A stretch of DNA of 64,000 nucleotides from the NCBI RefSeq assembly GCF_014636175.1, contig NZ_BMDW01000017.1, forward strand, positions 22,110 through 86,109, read 5' to 3'. A program made the position numbers and the translations under genes. A model generated the notes under the pieces. That model was given only the letters and a program-made list of their open reading frames with translations. It did no database searches and was not told where the DNA came from. This DNA is from Sphingomonas psychrolutea (GTDB lineage Bacteria; Pseudomonadota; Alphaproteobacteria; Sphingomonadales; Sphingomonadaceae). How positions within the stretch are numbered: the first letter of the stretch is position 1; each line of letters starts with the position of its first letter. Shown one piece after another: positions 49,076 to 58,485 of this stretch.

Positions 49076-51082
49076 ATGCGCCCTTTCCTATTCCTGCCAA
49101 TCGCCGCGATCGTCCTTCCCGTCCCGGTCCTCGCGCAACAGTCGGAGCCGGAAACCGATGCCCCCGACATCGTCGTGCTCGGTCGCCCGTTGCCGCCGCC
49201 GCCGGGCGTCCCGGCGTATGGCTCGGTCACGATCGAGCGCGCGCGGCTGACCGGGGACGCCTCGGGTCGGGTCGAGAATGTGCTCGCCGATGTTGCAGGG
49301 TTTCAGCAATTCCGCCGCTCCGACAGTCGGTCGGCCAACCCGTCGGCGCAGGGCGTGACGCTGCGCGCGCTGGGCGGCAATGCGTCGAGCCGCGCGCTGG
49401 TCTTGCTCGACGGGGTGCCGCTGGCCGATCCGTTCTTCGGCTATATCCCGTTCAATGCGCTTGCCGCCGACCGGCTGTCGAGCGTGCGAGTCACGCGTGG
49501 TGGCGGTGCGGGGGCGTTCGGGGCGGGCGCAGTCGCCGGGACGATCGAACTGGCAAGCGCGACCCGGCGCGAGTTGCCGCAAGTCGCGGGGGAAGCGTTC
49601 TACGGTAGCGCCAATGCGCTCGAAGCGGCGGGCAGCATCTCGCCCGATGTCGGCGGCGGCTTCGTCAGCGTGTTCGGAAAGTTTGAACAAGGCGATGGCT
49701 TCTTCACGACGCCCATCGCGCAGCGTTCTGCTGCAACGGTGCGCGCGCGTTATCGCGACTGGTCGGGCTCGCTCCGCGCGGTCGTGCCGATCGATGCGCA
49801 GACCGAGCTACAAGCACGCGGGCTGCTCTACCGCGACAATCGCACATTGCGCTTCGCCGGTGCCGATAGCAGTTCCGAAGCGGAGGATGCGAGCATCCGG
49901 CTGATCCGCCGTGGGGATTGGGCGGTCGATGCGCTGGCCTATGTTCAGGCGCGCAACTTCACCAATCGCGTGATCAGCGCGACCACCTCCAAACTGACGC
50001 TCGACCAGCGCAACACGCCCGCGACCGGCGCGGGTGGCAAGATCGAATTGCGTCCACCGGTCGGGCCCGATCATGTCTTGCGGCTCGGCGCTGATGCGCG
50101 GATCGGGGAGGGCGTGCTGTATGAAGACGCCTATGCTGTGACCGGCCTCGTCACGGCGCGGCGCACCGCTGGCGGTAGGACCAGTACGACTGGGCTGTTC
50201 GTCGAGGATGACTGGACGCTCGGACGGTTGGTGCTGACCGCCGGTCTGCGCGGGGACCGCTGGACGATCACCGACGGCTTTTTTCGCGAGGCGAACGCGC
50301 TGGGCACGCCGACCACCGACACGCGTTTCGGCGATCGCCACGGAGTCGAGGGCACCGGACGGGCAGGCCTGTTGTTCCTTGCCAGCGCCGCGGTGAAGCT
50401 GCGCGCGGCGGGGTACACCGGCTTCCGCGTGCCGACGCTCAATGAACTGTACCGGCCGTTCGTGGTGTTCCCGGTTACGACGCAAGCCAACGCCGCGCTC
50501 GGGCTCGAGCGGCTGCGCGGCGTGGAAGGCGGGATCGACCTCACGCCCGCGCGCGGCGTCACACTGGGTGTCACCGCTTTTTACAACCGGCTCGAAAGTG
50601 CCATTGCCAACGTCACGATCGCCGCCAACACGCGCCAGCGTCGCAATGTCGACGGAATCGTCGCCAAGGGGGTCGAAGTGACCGCGCATGCCGCGCGCGG
50701 CGGCTTCTCGCTCGATGCCTCCTACGCGTTCAGCGACAGCAAGGTCCGCGCTTCGGGGGTGTCTGCGCCGTTGAACGGGTTCAGCCCGGCACAAAGCCCG
50801 CGGCACACGGCAAGCGCAACGCTTGCCTGGGAACGCCACGGTCTGGGCGCATCGCTCACCGCACGCTACGTCGGTCGACAATATGAGGACGATCTGCAGA
50901 CCGACATTCTCCCTGCTGCGACGACGCTCGATGCCGTGGCACGGCTGCCGCTCGGGCCGCATGTCTCGCTGATCGCACGTGCGGAAAATGTGCTCGACCA
51001 GGCGGTCGTCACGCGCAACGCAGGCGGCTCGATCGACCTTGGCACCCCGCGCACGCTGTGGATCGGGATGCGCTTCCGATGA
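49076..51082 (+). CDS. TonB-dependent receptor (BtuB/FepA-like)
   Basis: A 668-residue outer membrane receptor. The signal peptide (1-20, ending VLAQ) precedes the TonB-box-like DIVVLGRPL, a plug (about 45-165, ALVLLDGVPLADPFFGYIPF) and a barrel ending RTLWIGMRFR. The shorter length resembles cobalamin/siderophore receptors, but no btu or fhu gene is close by. Divergent from the previous receptor gene with about 215 bp between, which could contain a shared control region. Confidence 0.92.
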   Translation: MRPFLFLPIAAIVLPVPVLAQQSEPETDAPDIVVLGRPLPPPPGVPAYGSVTIERARLTGDASGRVENVLADVAGFQQFRRSDSRSANPSAQGVTLRALGGNASSRALVLLDGVPLADPFFGYIPFNALAADRLSSVRVTRGGGAGAFGAGAVAGTIELASATRRELPQVAGEAFYGSANALEAAGSISPDVGGGFVSVFGKFEQGDGFFTTPIAQRSAATVRARYRDWSGSLRAVVPIDAQTELQARGLLYRDNRTLRFAGADSSSEAEDASIRLIRRGDWAVDALAYVQARNFTNRVISATTSKLTLDQRNTPATGAGGKIELRPPVGPDHVLRLGADARIGEGVLYEDAYAVTGLVTARRTAGGRTSTTGLFVEDDWTLGRLVLTAGLRGDRWTITDGFFREANALGTPTTDTRFGDRHGVEGTGRAGLLFLASAAVKLRAAGYTGFRVPTLNELYRPFVVFPVTTQANAALGLERLRGVEGGIDLTPARGVTLGVTAFYNRLESAIANVTIAANTRQRRNVDGIVAKGVEVTAHAARGGFSLDASYAFSDSKVRASGVSAPLNGFSPAQSPRHTASATLAWERHGLGASLTARYVGRQYEDDLQTDILPAATTLDAVARLPLGPHVSLIARAENVLDQAVVTRNAGGSIDLGTPRTLWIGMRFR

Positions 51083-51214
51083 TCCGTGTCCTGCGGCCCG
51101 GTCACCGCGCGTGTGTTCGCGGCATATGGGCAGCGAACGGACTTGGTGATAGGCTCGCCGAGATGATCGAACAGCCCCTTTCTCGGCGTAACGCCCAGTT
51201 GATGGGGTGTCAGC

Positions 51215-51850
51215 CTGACCAGGCTCGATAAGCGCGTCCAGGCGCTCGCCGTCTGCCTGTCTGGCGTGGCGGGCTATGTCGATGCCGTAGGGTTCCTGCA
51301 TTCGGGCGGCTTTTTCGTGTCGTTCATGAGCGGTAATTCCACGCGCCTTGCGGTAGGCCTGGCGCATTGGACCACGGCTGCGGCGATCGCGGGCGGCTTG
51401 ATCGGTAGCTTTGTGATCGGCGTCACACTCGGCTCGCTGTGCGGATCGCTCAATGAGCGACATCGCCGCTCGATCGTGCTGGTACTGGTTGCTGTGGTGC
51501 TGGCCGGCGCGGCGGCGCTCGGTACGGCGGGTTCCACCTGGCGGGCCTTGGCGCTGACGGCGCTGGCCATGGGGGCGGAGAACGCCGCGTTCGAACAGCC
51601 CGGCGGGGGCAGCATCGGCCTGACCTACATGACTGGGACGCTCGCCAAAATCGGGCAGGGGATCGCCGCGATGTTGCGTCGCCGGGGCGGGTTCGAATGG
51701 TTGTCGTATGTCGCGTTATGGGCGGGTCTCGTCGCAGGCGCGATCCTTGGTGCCGCAGTGTACGCGCAGATCGCGATGGCGGCGCTGTGGTTTGCGGCGG
51801 GTGCGTCGGCGATCCTGGCGATCGTCGCACGGCGGTTGCATGTCGGCTAG
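51215..51850 (+). CDS. DUF1275 (YoaK) membrane protein, unusual start
   Basis: A DUF1275 family protein of six hydrophobic helices, with the family signatures GVAGYVDAVGFLHSGGFFVSFMSGNSTRL and TYMTGTLAKIGQG. The family N-terminus (TRLDKRVQALAVCLSGVAG...) is encoded from a CTG at 51215, since no ATG, GTG or TTG exists between it and the upstream stop at 51200; the first standard start codon (GTG 51266) would remove the first membrane helix. A nearby ATG (51202) is in another frame, so a one-base indel is an alternative. Length with CTG is 211 residues. Function unknown. Confidence 0.72.
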   Translation: MTRLDKRVQALAVCLSGVAGYVDAVGFLHSGGFFVSFMSGNSTRLAVGLAHWTTAAAIAGGLIGSFVIGVTLGSLCGSLNERHRRSIVLVLVAVVLAGAAALGTAGSTWRALALTALAMGAENAAFEQPGGGSIGLTYMTGTLAKIGQGIAAMLRRRGGFEWLSYVALWAGLVAGAILGAAVYAQIAMAALWFAAGASAILAIVARRLHVG

Positions 51851-51923
51851 GTAGTTTCCGACCCTGCGTTGCGTCGGCCGCGCCGTGATATTATGTTGCC
51901 GAAACAGTCAAACGAGGACGATC

Positions 51924-52607
51924 ATGACCGAGATCTCCGCTGCGGCATCGCCGCCAATCCGCCATATCGTGGTGCTCGGCCATCCCGACCCGCAAAGCTT
52001 CAACCACGAAGTCGTCGAGCGCTATTGCAACACGGTGCGCGAGATCGGTCACGAGTGCGTCGTGCGCGATCTGTATGCGTTGGATTTCGATCCGCGATTG
52101 CGCTCTGATCGGCGTCCTGGCCATGCGACGGGCATGTCGGCCGATGTCGCGCGCGAAATTGGCCTGTTGCGCGATGCCGATGTGCTGATCTTCGTCTATC
52201 CGATCTGGTTCGGCATGCCGCCTGCGATCATCAAGGGCTATGTCGATCGCGTGCTCGGCGTCGCGCTGACGCCGTCGGACATTCGCGACGAGAATCCGGA
52301 TTCGGTGCTGGCGGGAAAGTGGTTCGGCACGTTTTCGAGTTCGGCGACCACGCGGATCTGGCTCGACGAGCACGGCCAGATGGAATCGATTCGCCAGGCG
52401 TTCGACCGCTATCTGATGGGAATTTTCGGGCTGCGCGATGCCGGCCACGTCCATTTTGGCGCAATCGTCGAAGGAATGAACGCCCGCTTCGTGCGCGAGA
52501 GTCTGTACGAAGTGGAAGAGCAAGCGCGTAAGATGTGCAGTGCCGCCGCCGCGGCCCGCCATGCGGTTAAGGCGAAGGAAGCGGTCGCGGCGCTGGCCGC
52601 GACGTAA
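51924..52607 (+). CDS. NAD(P)H dehydrogenase, flavodoxin-like fold
   Basis: A 227-residue flavoprotein of the NQO1/KefF-like family. Key features are VVLGHPDPQSFNHEVVERY, then ADVLIFVYPIWFGMPPAIIKGYVDRVL and LAGKWFGTFSSSATTRIWL. It likely reduces quinones with NAD(P)H. An AACGAGGACG site lies before the ATG at 51924. It converges on the lone receiver gene. Confidence 0.88.
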   Translation: MTEISAAASPPIRHIVVLGHPDPQSFNHEVVERYCNTVREIGHECVVRDLYALDFDPRLRSDRRPGHATGMSADVAREIGLLRDADVLIFVYPIWFGMPPAIIKGYVDRVLGVALTPSDIRDENPDSVLAGKWFGTFSSSATTRIWLDEHGQMESIRQAFDRYLMGIFGLRDAGHVHFGAIVEGMNARFVRESLYEVEEQARKMCSAAAAARHAVKAKEAVAALAAT

Positions 52608-52612
52608 GGCGA

Positions 52613-52981
52613 TCAGGCGACGAGGGCGGTTTGCGGCACAGCGCGTTCGATTGCACGCAGCAAAGTGGGCGCGTTGAACGGCTTTTGCAGGACGATCGCA
52701 TTAGGCTCTGTGCGCAGGACACGGTAGCAATCGCCCGTGGCGAAGATGAGCGGTACCGACAGCGTGATCGCGATTTCCTCGGCCGCAGCAATGCCGCTGC
52801 CGCCGCGCAGGCTCGCATCGATAATCATCAGATCAGGCATATGCAGCAAGGCTGCGGCGACCGTTTCCGCTTCGGTCTCGGTGGTTGCGCAGATGCGGTG
52901 GCCCAACGCCTCTAACAGATCCGACAAAAACATTGCGATCATCGCATCGTCTTCGGCGATCAGGATGCGCAAGGCAGGCAT
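52613..52981 (-). CDS. Single-domain response regulator
   Basis: A 122-residue receiver domain with no output. It has the acidic pair in LIAEDDAM, a phospho-acceptor Asp in LMIIDASLRGGSG, the Thr in FATGD and Lys in LQKPF. It is divergent from the giant hybrid kinase gene (119 bp gap), so it is probably part of the same signal relay. It resembles DivK- or CpdR-like small receivers only in general. Confidence 0.85.
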   Translation of the reverse strand: MPALRILIAEDDAMIAMFLSDLLEALGHRICATTETEAETVAAALLHMPDLMIIDASLRGGSGIAAAEEIAITLSVPLIFATGDCYRVLRTEPNAIVLQKPFNAPTLLRAIERAVPQTALVA

Positions 52982-53099
52982 GCGGCGATGATGCCGTCCG
53001 GCAGAATTGGAAAACAGGATCGGAAACTACTTAGGCCGGCGGGGGCCTTGCCGAATTAGGGATAGCGGGTTCGGCAGCCGACTATGCTAAACCTAGATT

Positions 53100-56000
53100 A
53101 TGGTTGTTTCGGCCAGTGAGTTGAAGGCGCAAGCCGCGCTCCTCGATCGGCAAACCGGCGGGGCCAATGCCCGTGCGGACGAAGGTGTCCTTGTGCCCTC
53201 AGGGAGAGCGAATTTTCCGATCGTTGCGGTTGGCGCGTCGGCGGGCGGCCTCGACGCCGCCACAAGGCTGATCGATGCCCTGCCCGATGCACCCGGCATG
53301 GCCTTCATCCTGATCCAGCATCTCGATCCCACGCATAAGAGCCTGATGGCGGAACTCCTCGCCAAGCATACGCCGATGCCCGTGGTCGAAGCGCGTGACG
53401 GTGCTGCGATCGAGATCGACCATGTGTATACCATCCCCTCGGGCGCGTATTTGTCGGTGTCCGGCGATGTCCTCAGGCTGTCGCCGCCAGAAACGCCGCG
53501 CGGGGTGCGAAAACCGTTCGACTTTCTGTTGAAGTCACTGGCGCGCGGGACCGAGCATCCGATTGCCGCGATTATCCTGTCGGGCTTCGACGGCGATGGC
53601 AGCGACGGCCTGCCGAGCATCCGCGAACGCGGCGGTCTCGTCCTTGCGCAGGACCCGGCGGAAGCCGAACAGAATTCGATGCCGATCAGCGCGATCGATA
53701 CCGGACTGGTCGATCAGACCTTGCGGATCGGGCAAATGCCGCATGCGCTCGCGCTCTTCGCCAAGTCCAATGCCGCATCGGCTACCACCAGTCCGCCGGG
53801 CCTTGCCGCCATTATCGAGGAACTGCGCCGCAAGACGCCACACGATTTCCGACTGTACAAGCCCGGCACGCTGCTGCGCCGGATCGAACGCCGCATGGCG
53901 CTGGTCCGGCTCGGCCCTGGAGCGATGCCGGACTATTTGGCGCTGTTACGAAAGGATGCGGGCGAGCGCGACTTGCTCGCGGCGGATTTGCTGATCAACG
54001 TGACGACCTTCTTCCGCGATCCCAAAACCTTCGCATTGCTGGAGAGCAAGGTCATTCCCGACTTGATCGCGCATCACGGTACTGACGAGCCGCTGAGGGT
54101 TTGGGTGGCCGGATGCAGTACCGGCGAGGAAGCCTATTCGATCGCGATCCTGTTCCTGGAGGCGATTGCCGCAGCTAAACGTCCGATCAAGCTGCAGATG
54201 TTCGCATCCGATGTCGATGCCGAAGCCGTCGCAAAGGCTCGCGAGGGCATCTATCCGGCATCCATCACGGTCGACATCACTACGGCGCGCTTGAAGCGCT
54301 TCTTTGTGGTCAATGAGGCGGGAGACTATCGGGTCAATCCCGATCTGCGCGGTGCGATCGTCTTTACCGTGCAGGACCTTTTGTCCGATCCGCCCTTTTC
54401 GCGGCTCGACCTGATTTCGTGCCGCAACGTGCTGATCTATCTGACGCCGCGCGCACAGGCGAAAGTCATCGCTTTATTCCATTTCGCGCTGCGCAAACGC
54501 GGCGTGTTGCTGCTGGGCAGCGCGGAATCGATCGGGAGCATGGCGGGTCGCTTCGAAACCGTGGCCAAGGCCGAGCGGATCTATCGGCAAGTCGGACACG
54601 GGCGATTGGGTTTGTCGGACTTCGCCGTAGCGGCCGCGGCAGACAAGACTGCACTGGCGCGCACGCTACCCGATAAAGCGCAGATGCGCGCGTCCGGCTT
54701 TGCCGATCTCGCCCGACGGACTGTTCTTGAGACACATGCCCCCGCCGCTGTGTTGATCGATCGAGCCGGCAAATGCCTGTATTCGCTCGGCGCCACCGAC
54801 CGGTATCTGCAGGTTGCATCGGGCTATCCGACGCACGACCTGCTCGAAATGGCGACACCGGCATTGCGCGCGAAGTTGCGCTCCGCGATCGGGCGGGTGG
54901 GGCCGGACACGCCGCGCGTCTTCATCGGACATAGCCGGATCGGCAGCACCGCGTTCGGCATCGACGTCCAGTCGGTCAAGCACGACGGCGAGGAGCTGTT
55001 GCTCGTCGCATTCATCGACGACCCTGAGCACGGTTCCAGCAACGACGCGAAAACGCCGGCCACCAACGCGCGCGTCGGCGATCTCGAGCATGAGCTTGCG
55101 CTGACCCGCGATGAGCTGCGCATCGCGCTGGAGGGGCTGGAAACCTCGAGCCAGGAGCAGAAGGCGATTAACGAGGAGGCGCTTTCGGTCAATGAGGAGT
55201 ATCAGTCGACCAATGAGGAACTGCTGACCTCGAAGGAGGAATTGCAGTCGCTCAATGAAGAGCTGACCGCGCTCAACGGACAGTTGCAGGAAACGCTCGA
55301 ACGTCAGCGCTCGACCTCGGATGATCTGCAAAACGTGCTGTATAGCACCGATGTCGCAACGCTGTTTCTCGATCCCGATCTTTGTATTCGCTTCTTCACC
55401 CCGGCCACGCGCGCGGTGTTCAATGTGATCCCCGGTGATATCGGACGGCCGCTCGCCGATCTTCGCTCGCTCGCGGTCGATGACCGGCTGACCGATGATG
55501 CGCGCGCGGTGTTGAAGGGATCGGCTCCGATCGGGCAGGAGATCGAAGTACCGGGCGGCAGCTGGTTCCTGCGCCGCGTCCTGCCCTATCACACGCATGA
55601 TGCGCAAATCGAAGGCGTGGTCATCACCTTCACCGACATTACCGAGCGCAAGAATTCGGCCAAGGCGCTGCGCGCCTCGAAGCGCGAGGCGGAGCTGGCC
55701 AATGTCGCAAAGTCGCGCTTCCTCGCCGCCGCCAGCCACGATCTGCGCCAGCCGCTCCAATCGCTCGCGCTGGTGCAGGCGCTGCTCGTCCATTCGGTCG
55801 AGGGCGACAAGGTCGGGAAACTGGTCACCCGCCTTGGCCAAACGATCGATGCGATGACGGGTATGCTCAATGTCCTGCTCGACATCAACCAGATCGAAGC
55901 GGGTGTGGTCGAGCCCCAGCCGATGGATTTCGCCCTGACCGACCTGTTCGCGCGCCTGCGCGATGAATTCACGTATCAGGCGCAAGCGCAGCGGCTCGAT

Positions 56001-57461
56001 TTGCGCGTGCTGCCGTCCACGGCGAGCGTCCATAGCGATCCGCGCCTGCTGGAACAGATGATCCGGAACTTGCTGGCCAATGCGATGAAATACACGCGGA
56101 CCGGGCGGATCCTACTTGGCTGCCGTCGCGCGGGCCAGCACCTGCGGATCGAGATATGGGATACCGGGATCGGCATCGCCAAAGCCGATCTGACCGCCAT
56201 TTTCGACGAATTCCACCAAATCGACAATGCCGCACGCGAACGCAGCAAAGGATTGGGGCTTGGTCTGTCGATCGTGCAGCGGCTCGGCGCGCTGCTCGGG
56301 CACGACGTTAACGTAAGGTCGCGATTGGGCCGCGGGTCGGCTTTCACGATCGACGTCCCACTGGCGCAGCGCGCTGCGGCCGCTCCAACCGCCGATTTGT
56401 CGGGCGGATTGGAGGCAGGGGCCGCTCGTGTCGGCAAAATCATCATCGTCGAAGACGATCCCGAAGTGCGCGATCTGCTCGAGCAACTGCTGACCGCAGG
56501 CGGTCATCGCGTCCGCAAGGCCGCCAACGGCGAGGCGGCGATCGCGCTGATCGCCAAGGGCGCAATTCGACCCGATCTTGTGCTGACCGATTATAACTTA
56601 CCCGGTGCGCTGGACGGTCTCGATGTCCTCAGCGGTATCCGGGCCGTGCTGCGCGACCCGATTCCCGGCATTATTTTGACCGGTGACATCTCCGATGCGA
56701 CCGAGGCCCGCATTGCCGCGAACGACTGCGCTTTGTTGAGCAAGCCGGTAAAGTCGGCACTCCTGGCCGCGACGATCGCCGCGTTGCTTGTAAAGGCTAA
56801 AGTGCCTGCGATTGCATCTTTGGACAAGAGCACAGCTTTGAATGCGGTGATCATTCTCATCGATGACGATGCCGATGTTCGGCTGTCGATCCGCGACGTG
56901 CTGGAGGACGTGGGCCATGTCGTCGAAGACTATCCCGATGCCGAATCATATCTCGCGACGGTTCGAACCGAGCGCGAAGGCTGCATTCTGCTCGATGCCG
57001 GGCTCCGCGGTATGAGCGGGATCGCCTTGCTCGAGCGGCTTCATGCAACGGGTGATCCTATGCCGACGATCATGCTCGCCGGCAGCCGAGACGTCACGCT
57101 GGCGGTGGCGGCGATGAAGGCCGGTGCCTGTGACTTCATCGCGAAACCCGTCAGCCGCGAAGCGTTATTGGAGAGTGTAGCACGGGCTGTGGCGCAATCG
57201 CATGGCATCGGAGTCGCGCACGCGCGACAGGAGGCAGCAGCCCGCCATATGGCCGAACTGACGCCGCGCCAGCGCGAGATTATGGACATGGTGCTCGATG
57301 GCCAGCCAAGCAAGATTATCGCCGCTGACCTTGGCATCAGCCAGCGCACGGTCGAAAACCACCGTGCCGCGATCATGCACCGGATGGAGGCGAAATCGCT
57401 GCCCGAACTCGCGCGTCGGGCGCTCGCCGCCAAAGCCAAGGCATCGACGATCGAGGGCTAG
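53100..57461 (+). CDS. CheB-CheR-PAS-histidine kinase-receiver-receiver-LuxR hybrid
   Basis: A 1453-residue cytoplasmic fusion protein. In order: CheB methylesterase (about 38-225, nucleophile S47 in VGASAGG, with QHLDP and SGFDGDGSDG); CheR methyltransferase (about 235-500, with AGCSTGEEAYSIA and SCRNVLIYL); a coiled coil (about 660-738, NEEYQSTNEELLTSKEELQS); PAS (about 745-850); histidine kinase (H880 in SHDLRQP, N-box NLLANAMKY, GLGLGLSI); a receiver (D1164 in LTDYNLPG); a FixJ-like receiver (D1299 in LLDAGL); and a LuxR helix-turn-helix (about 1387-1450, LTPRQREIMDMVLDGQPSKIIAADLGISQRTVENH). In the second receiver the usual Thr is A1327. Kinase, phosphoreceiver and DNA-binding output in one chain is unusual. 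ATG 53100 has no strong ribosome-binding site. Confidence 0.93.
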   Translation: MVVSASELKAQAALLDRQTGGANARADEGVLVPSGRANFPIVAVGASAGGLDAATRLIDALPDAPGMAFILIQHLDPTHKSLMAELLAKHTPMPVVEARDGAAIEIDHVYTIPSGAYLSVSGDVLRLSPPETPRGVRKPFDFLLKSLARGTEHPIAAIILSGFDGDGSDGLPSIRERGGLVLAQDPAEAEQNSMPISAIDTGLVDQTLRIGQMPHALALFAKSNAASATTSPPGLAAIIEELRRKTPHDFRLYKPGTLLRRIERRMALVRLGPGAMPDYLALLRKDAGERDLLAADLLINVTTFFRDPKTFALLESKVIPDLIAHHGTDEPLRVWVAGCSTGEEAYSIAILFLEAIAAAKRPIKLQMFASDVDAEAVAKAREGIYPASITVDITTARLKRFFVVNEAGDYRVNPDLRGAIVFTVQDLLSDPPFSRLDLISCRNVLIYLTPRAQAKVIALFHFALRKRGVLLLGSAESIGSMAGRFETVAKAERIYRQVGHGRLGLSDFAVAAAADKTALARTLPDKAQMRASGFADLARRTVLETHAPAAVLIDRAGKCLYSLGATDRYLQVASGYPTHDLLEMATPALRAKLRSAIGRVGPDTPRVFIGHSRIGSTAFGIDVQSVKHDGEELLLVAFIDDPEHGSSNDAKTPATNARVGDLEHELALTRDELRIALEGLETSSQEQKAINEEALSVNEEYQSTNEELLTSKEELQSLNEELTALNGQLQETLERQRSTSDDLQNVLYSTDVATLFLDPDLCIRFFTPATRAVFNVIPGDIGRPLADLRSLAVDDRLTDDARAVLKGSAPIGQEIEVPGGSWFLRRVLPYHTHDAQIEGVVITFTDITERKNSAKALRASKREAELANVAKSRFLAAASHDLRQPLQSLALVQALLVHSVEGDKVGKLVTRLGQTIDAMTGMLNVLLDINQIEAGVVEPQPMDFALTDLFARLRDEFTYQAQAQRLDLRVLPSTASVHSDPRLLEQMIRNLLANAMKYTRTGRILLGCRRAGQHLRIEIWDTGIGIAKADLTAIFDEFHQIDNAARERSKGLGLGLSIVQRLGALLGHDVNVRSRLGRGSAFTIDVPLAQRAAAAPTADLSGGLEAGAARVGKIIIVEDDPEVRDLLEQLLTAGGHRVRKAANGEAAIALIAKGAIRPDLVLTDYNLPGALDGLDVLSGIRAVLRDPIPGIILTGDISDATEARIAANDCALLSKPVKSALLAATIAALLVKAKVPAIASLDKSTALNAVIILIDDDADVRLSIRDVLEDVGHVVEDYPDAESYLATVRTEREGCILLDAGLRGMSGIALLERLHATGDPMPTIMLAGSRDVTLAVAAMKAGACDFIAKPVSREALLESVARAVAQSHGIGVAHARQEAAARHMAELTPRQREIMDMVLDGQPSKIIAADLGISQRTVENHRAAIMHRMEAKSLPELARRALAAKAKASTIEG

Positions 57462-57594
57462 CATGGTTACGGGCTCGGGCGTGGAGGGTCAGTGGCGTTG
57501 CGATGGAGCAGATCGCGCGAGCGATTCGGTCTATAACCGTCGGGTGACCCGCCACCCTCGCAAACGCAGTGTTGAGACAAAGGGCGGGTCGGCC

Positions 57595-58353
57595 TTATCC
57601 GCGTACATCGAGATCGACATGCACGCGGATCGCGTCGTGGCGCCAATATTCCTGGTCATATTCCACCACGCGCCCATCCGCCGCGATGCTGGTGCGCACC
57701 ACCAGCAGACCAGGCGTACCCGGTTTGACGCCGAGCGCGTCGGCGGCGAATTTGACCAGGGCGCACGGCCGCATGTCGACGCGGTTGCGGACCACGGTGA
57801 GCCCGTAAATGCCGGTCAGGATTTGCGTGAGCGACCCGTCGAGCGAATGCTCGGCGAGGCCGGGGGCCAGCGCGGGATCGACGATGATGCGTTCGACCAG
57901 CACGGCGCGGCCGTCGATCGAGCGGCGGCGGTGCAGATTGTAGAGCGGCGTGCCGGGGGCGGTGCGGAAGATGTCGGCGACCGCCGGTGGCGCCGGCTCG
58001 AGCTCGGTGCTCAGCGTCTCGGTCGTCGGGCTCCGGCCTTGTTCGGCGACATAGGTCATGAAGCCCGCCCAGCGCATCGGATTGTAGGTCACGGCCGGAG
58101 GCGAGACGTACCAGCCGCTGCGGTCGCGCCGGTAGATCAGGCCTTCGGCTTCGAGCTGGAACAGCGCTTCGCGGATCGTCCCGCGCGCCGCGCCGCTATC
58201 CCCCTGAAACTGCCGTTCGGACGGCAGCTTCGATCCCGCCGCGAGCTTGCCCAATTCGATACCGCGCGCGATCTTGTCGCGCAGCGCGAGATAGTGCGGG
58301 CCGTCCGCGGTATCGCCCTTGGCGATTGGGGTGAGTTCGAGTTGGCTGCGCAT
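57595..58353 (-). CDS. GntR/UTRA-family repressor, PhnF-like
   Basis: A 252-residue HutC-type regulator. The winged HTH (about 10-80: YLALRDKIARGIELGKLAAGSKLPSERQF, then ARGTIREALFQLEAEGLIYRRDRSGWYVSP) is followed by a UTRA ligand domain (about 95-250: RSPTTETLSTELEPAPP, PLYNLHRRRSIDGRAVLVERIIVDPAL, RNRVDMRP). It belongs with PhnF-type phosphonate repressors. The start at ATG 58353 is chosen; in-frame ATGs at 58398 and 58416 would lengthen it. Near-palindromic sites resembling the PhnF operator lie upstream of this gene and of the phospholipase and transporter genes. Confidence 0.88.
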   Translation of the reverse strand: MRSQLELTPIAKGDTADGPHYLALRDKIARGIELGKLAAGSKLPSERQFQGDSGAARGTIREALFQLEAEGLIYRRDRSGWYVSPPAVTYNPMRWAGFMTYVAEQGRSPTTETLSTELEPAPPAVADIFRTAPGTPLYNLHRRRSIDGRAVLVERIIVDPALAPGLAEHSLDGSLTQILTGIYGLTVVRNRVDMRPCALVKFAADALGVKPGTPGLLVVRTSIAADGRVVEYDQEYWRHDAIRVHVDLDVRG

Positions 58354-58436
58354 CGCTGATCGGAGCTTGGAGGGGGTCTGGGGACGGGTCAAGCGCATCG
58401 GCGAAGGTCGTGCCATCGCCGCACTCGAACCGCCCT

Positions 58437-58454
58437 TTTTGGTCTACACCAAAA
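58437..58454. promoter_or_regulatory. GntR operator TGGTCTACACCA upstream of the regulator
   Basis: TTTTGGTCTACACCAAAA (58437-58454) has perfect 7-bp arms and the 12-bp core TGGTCTACACCA, close to the M. smegmatis PhnF site TGGTATAGACCA. It lies 84 bp upstream of the regulator start, fitting autoregulation, and just beyond the stop of the HD-domain gene. Confidence 0.7.
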
Positions 58455-58485
58455 GAGGCGGGCGCCCCAGGTCTTCGCAGCCTTC

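Noticed and set aside
57461..57594. Rho-independent terminator after the giant kinase gene
   Set aside because: No stem followed by a T run was found in this gap.
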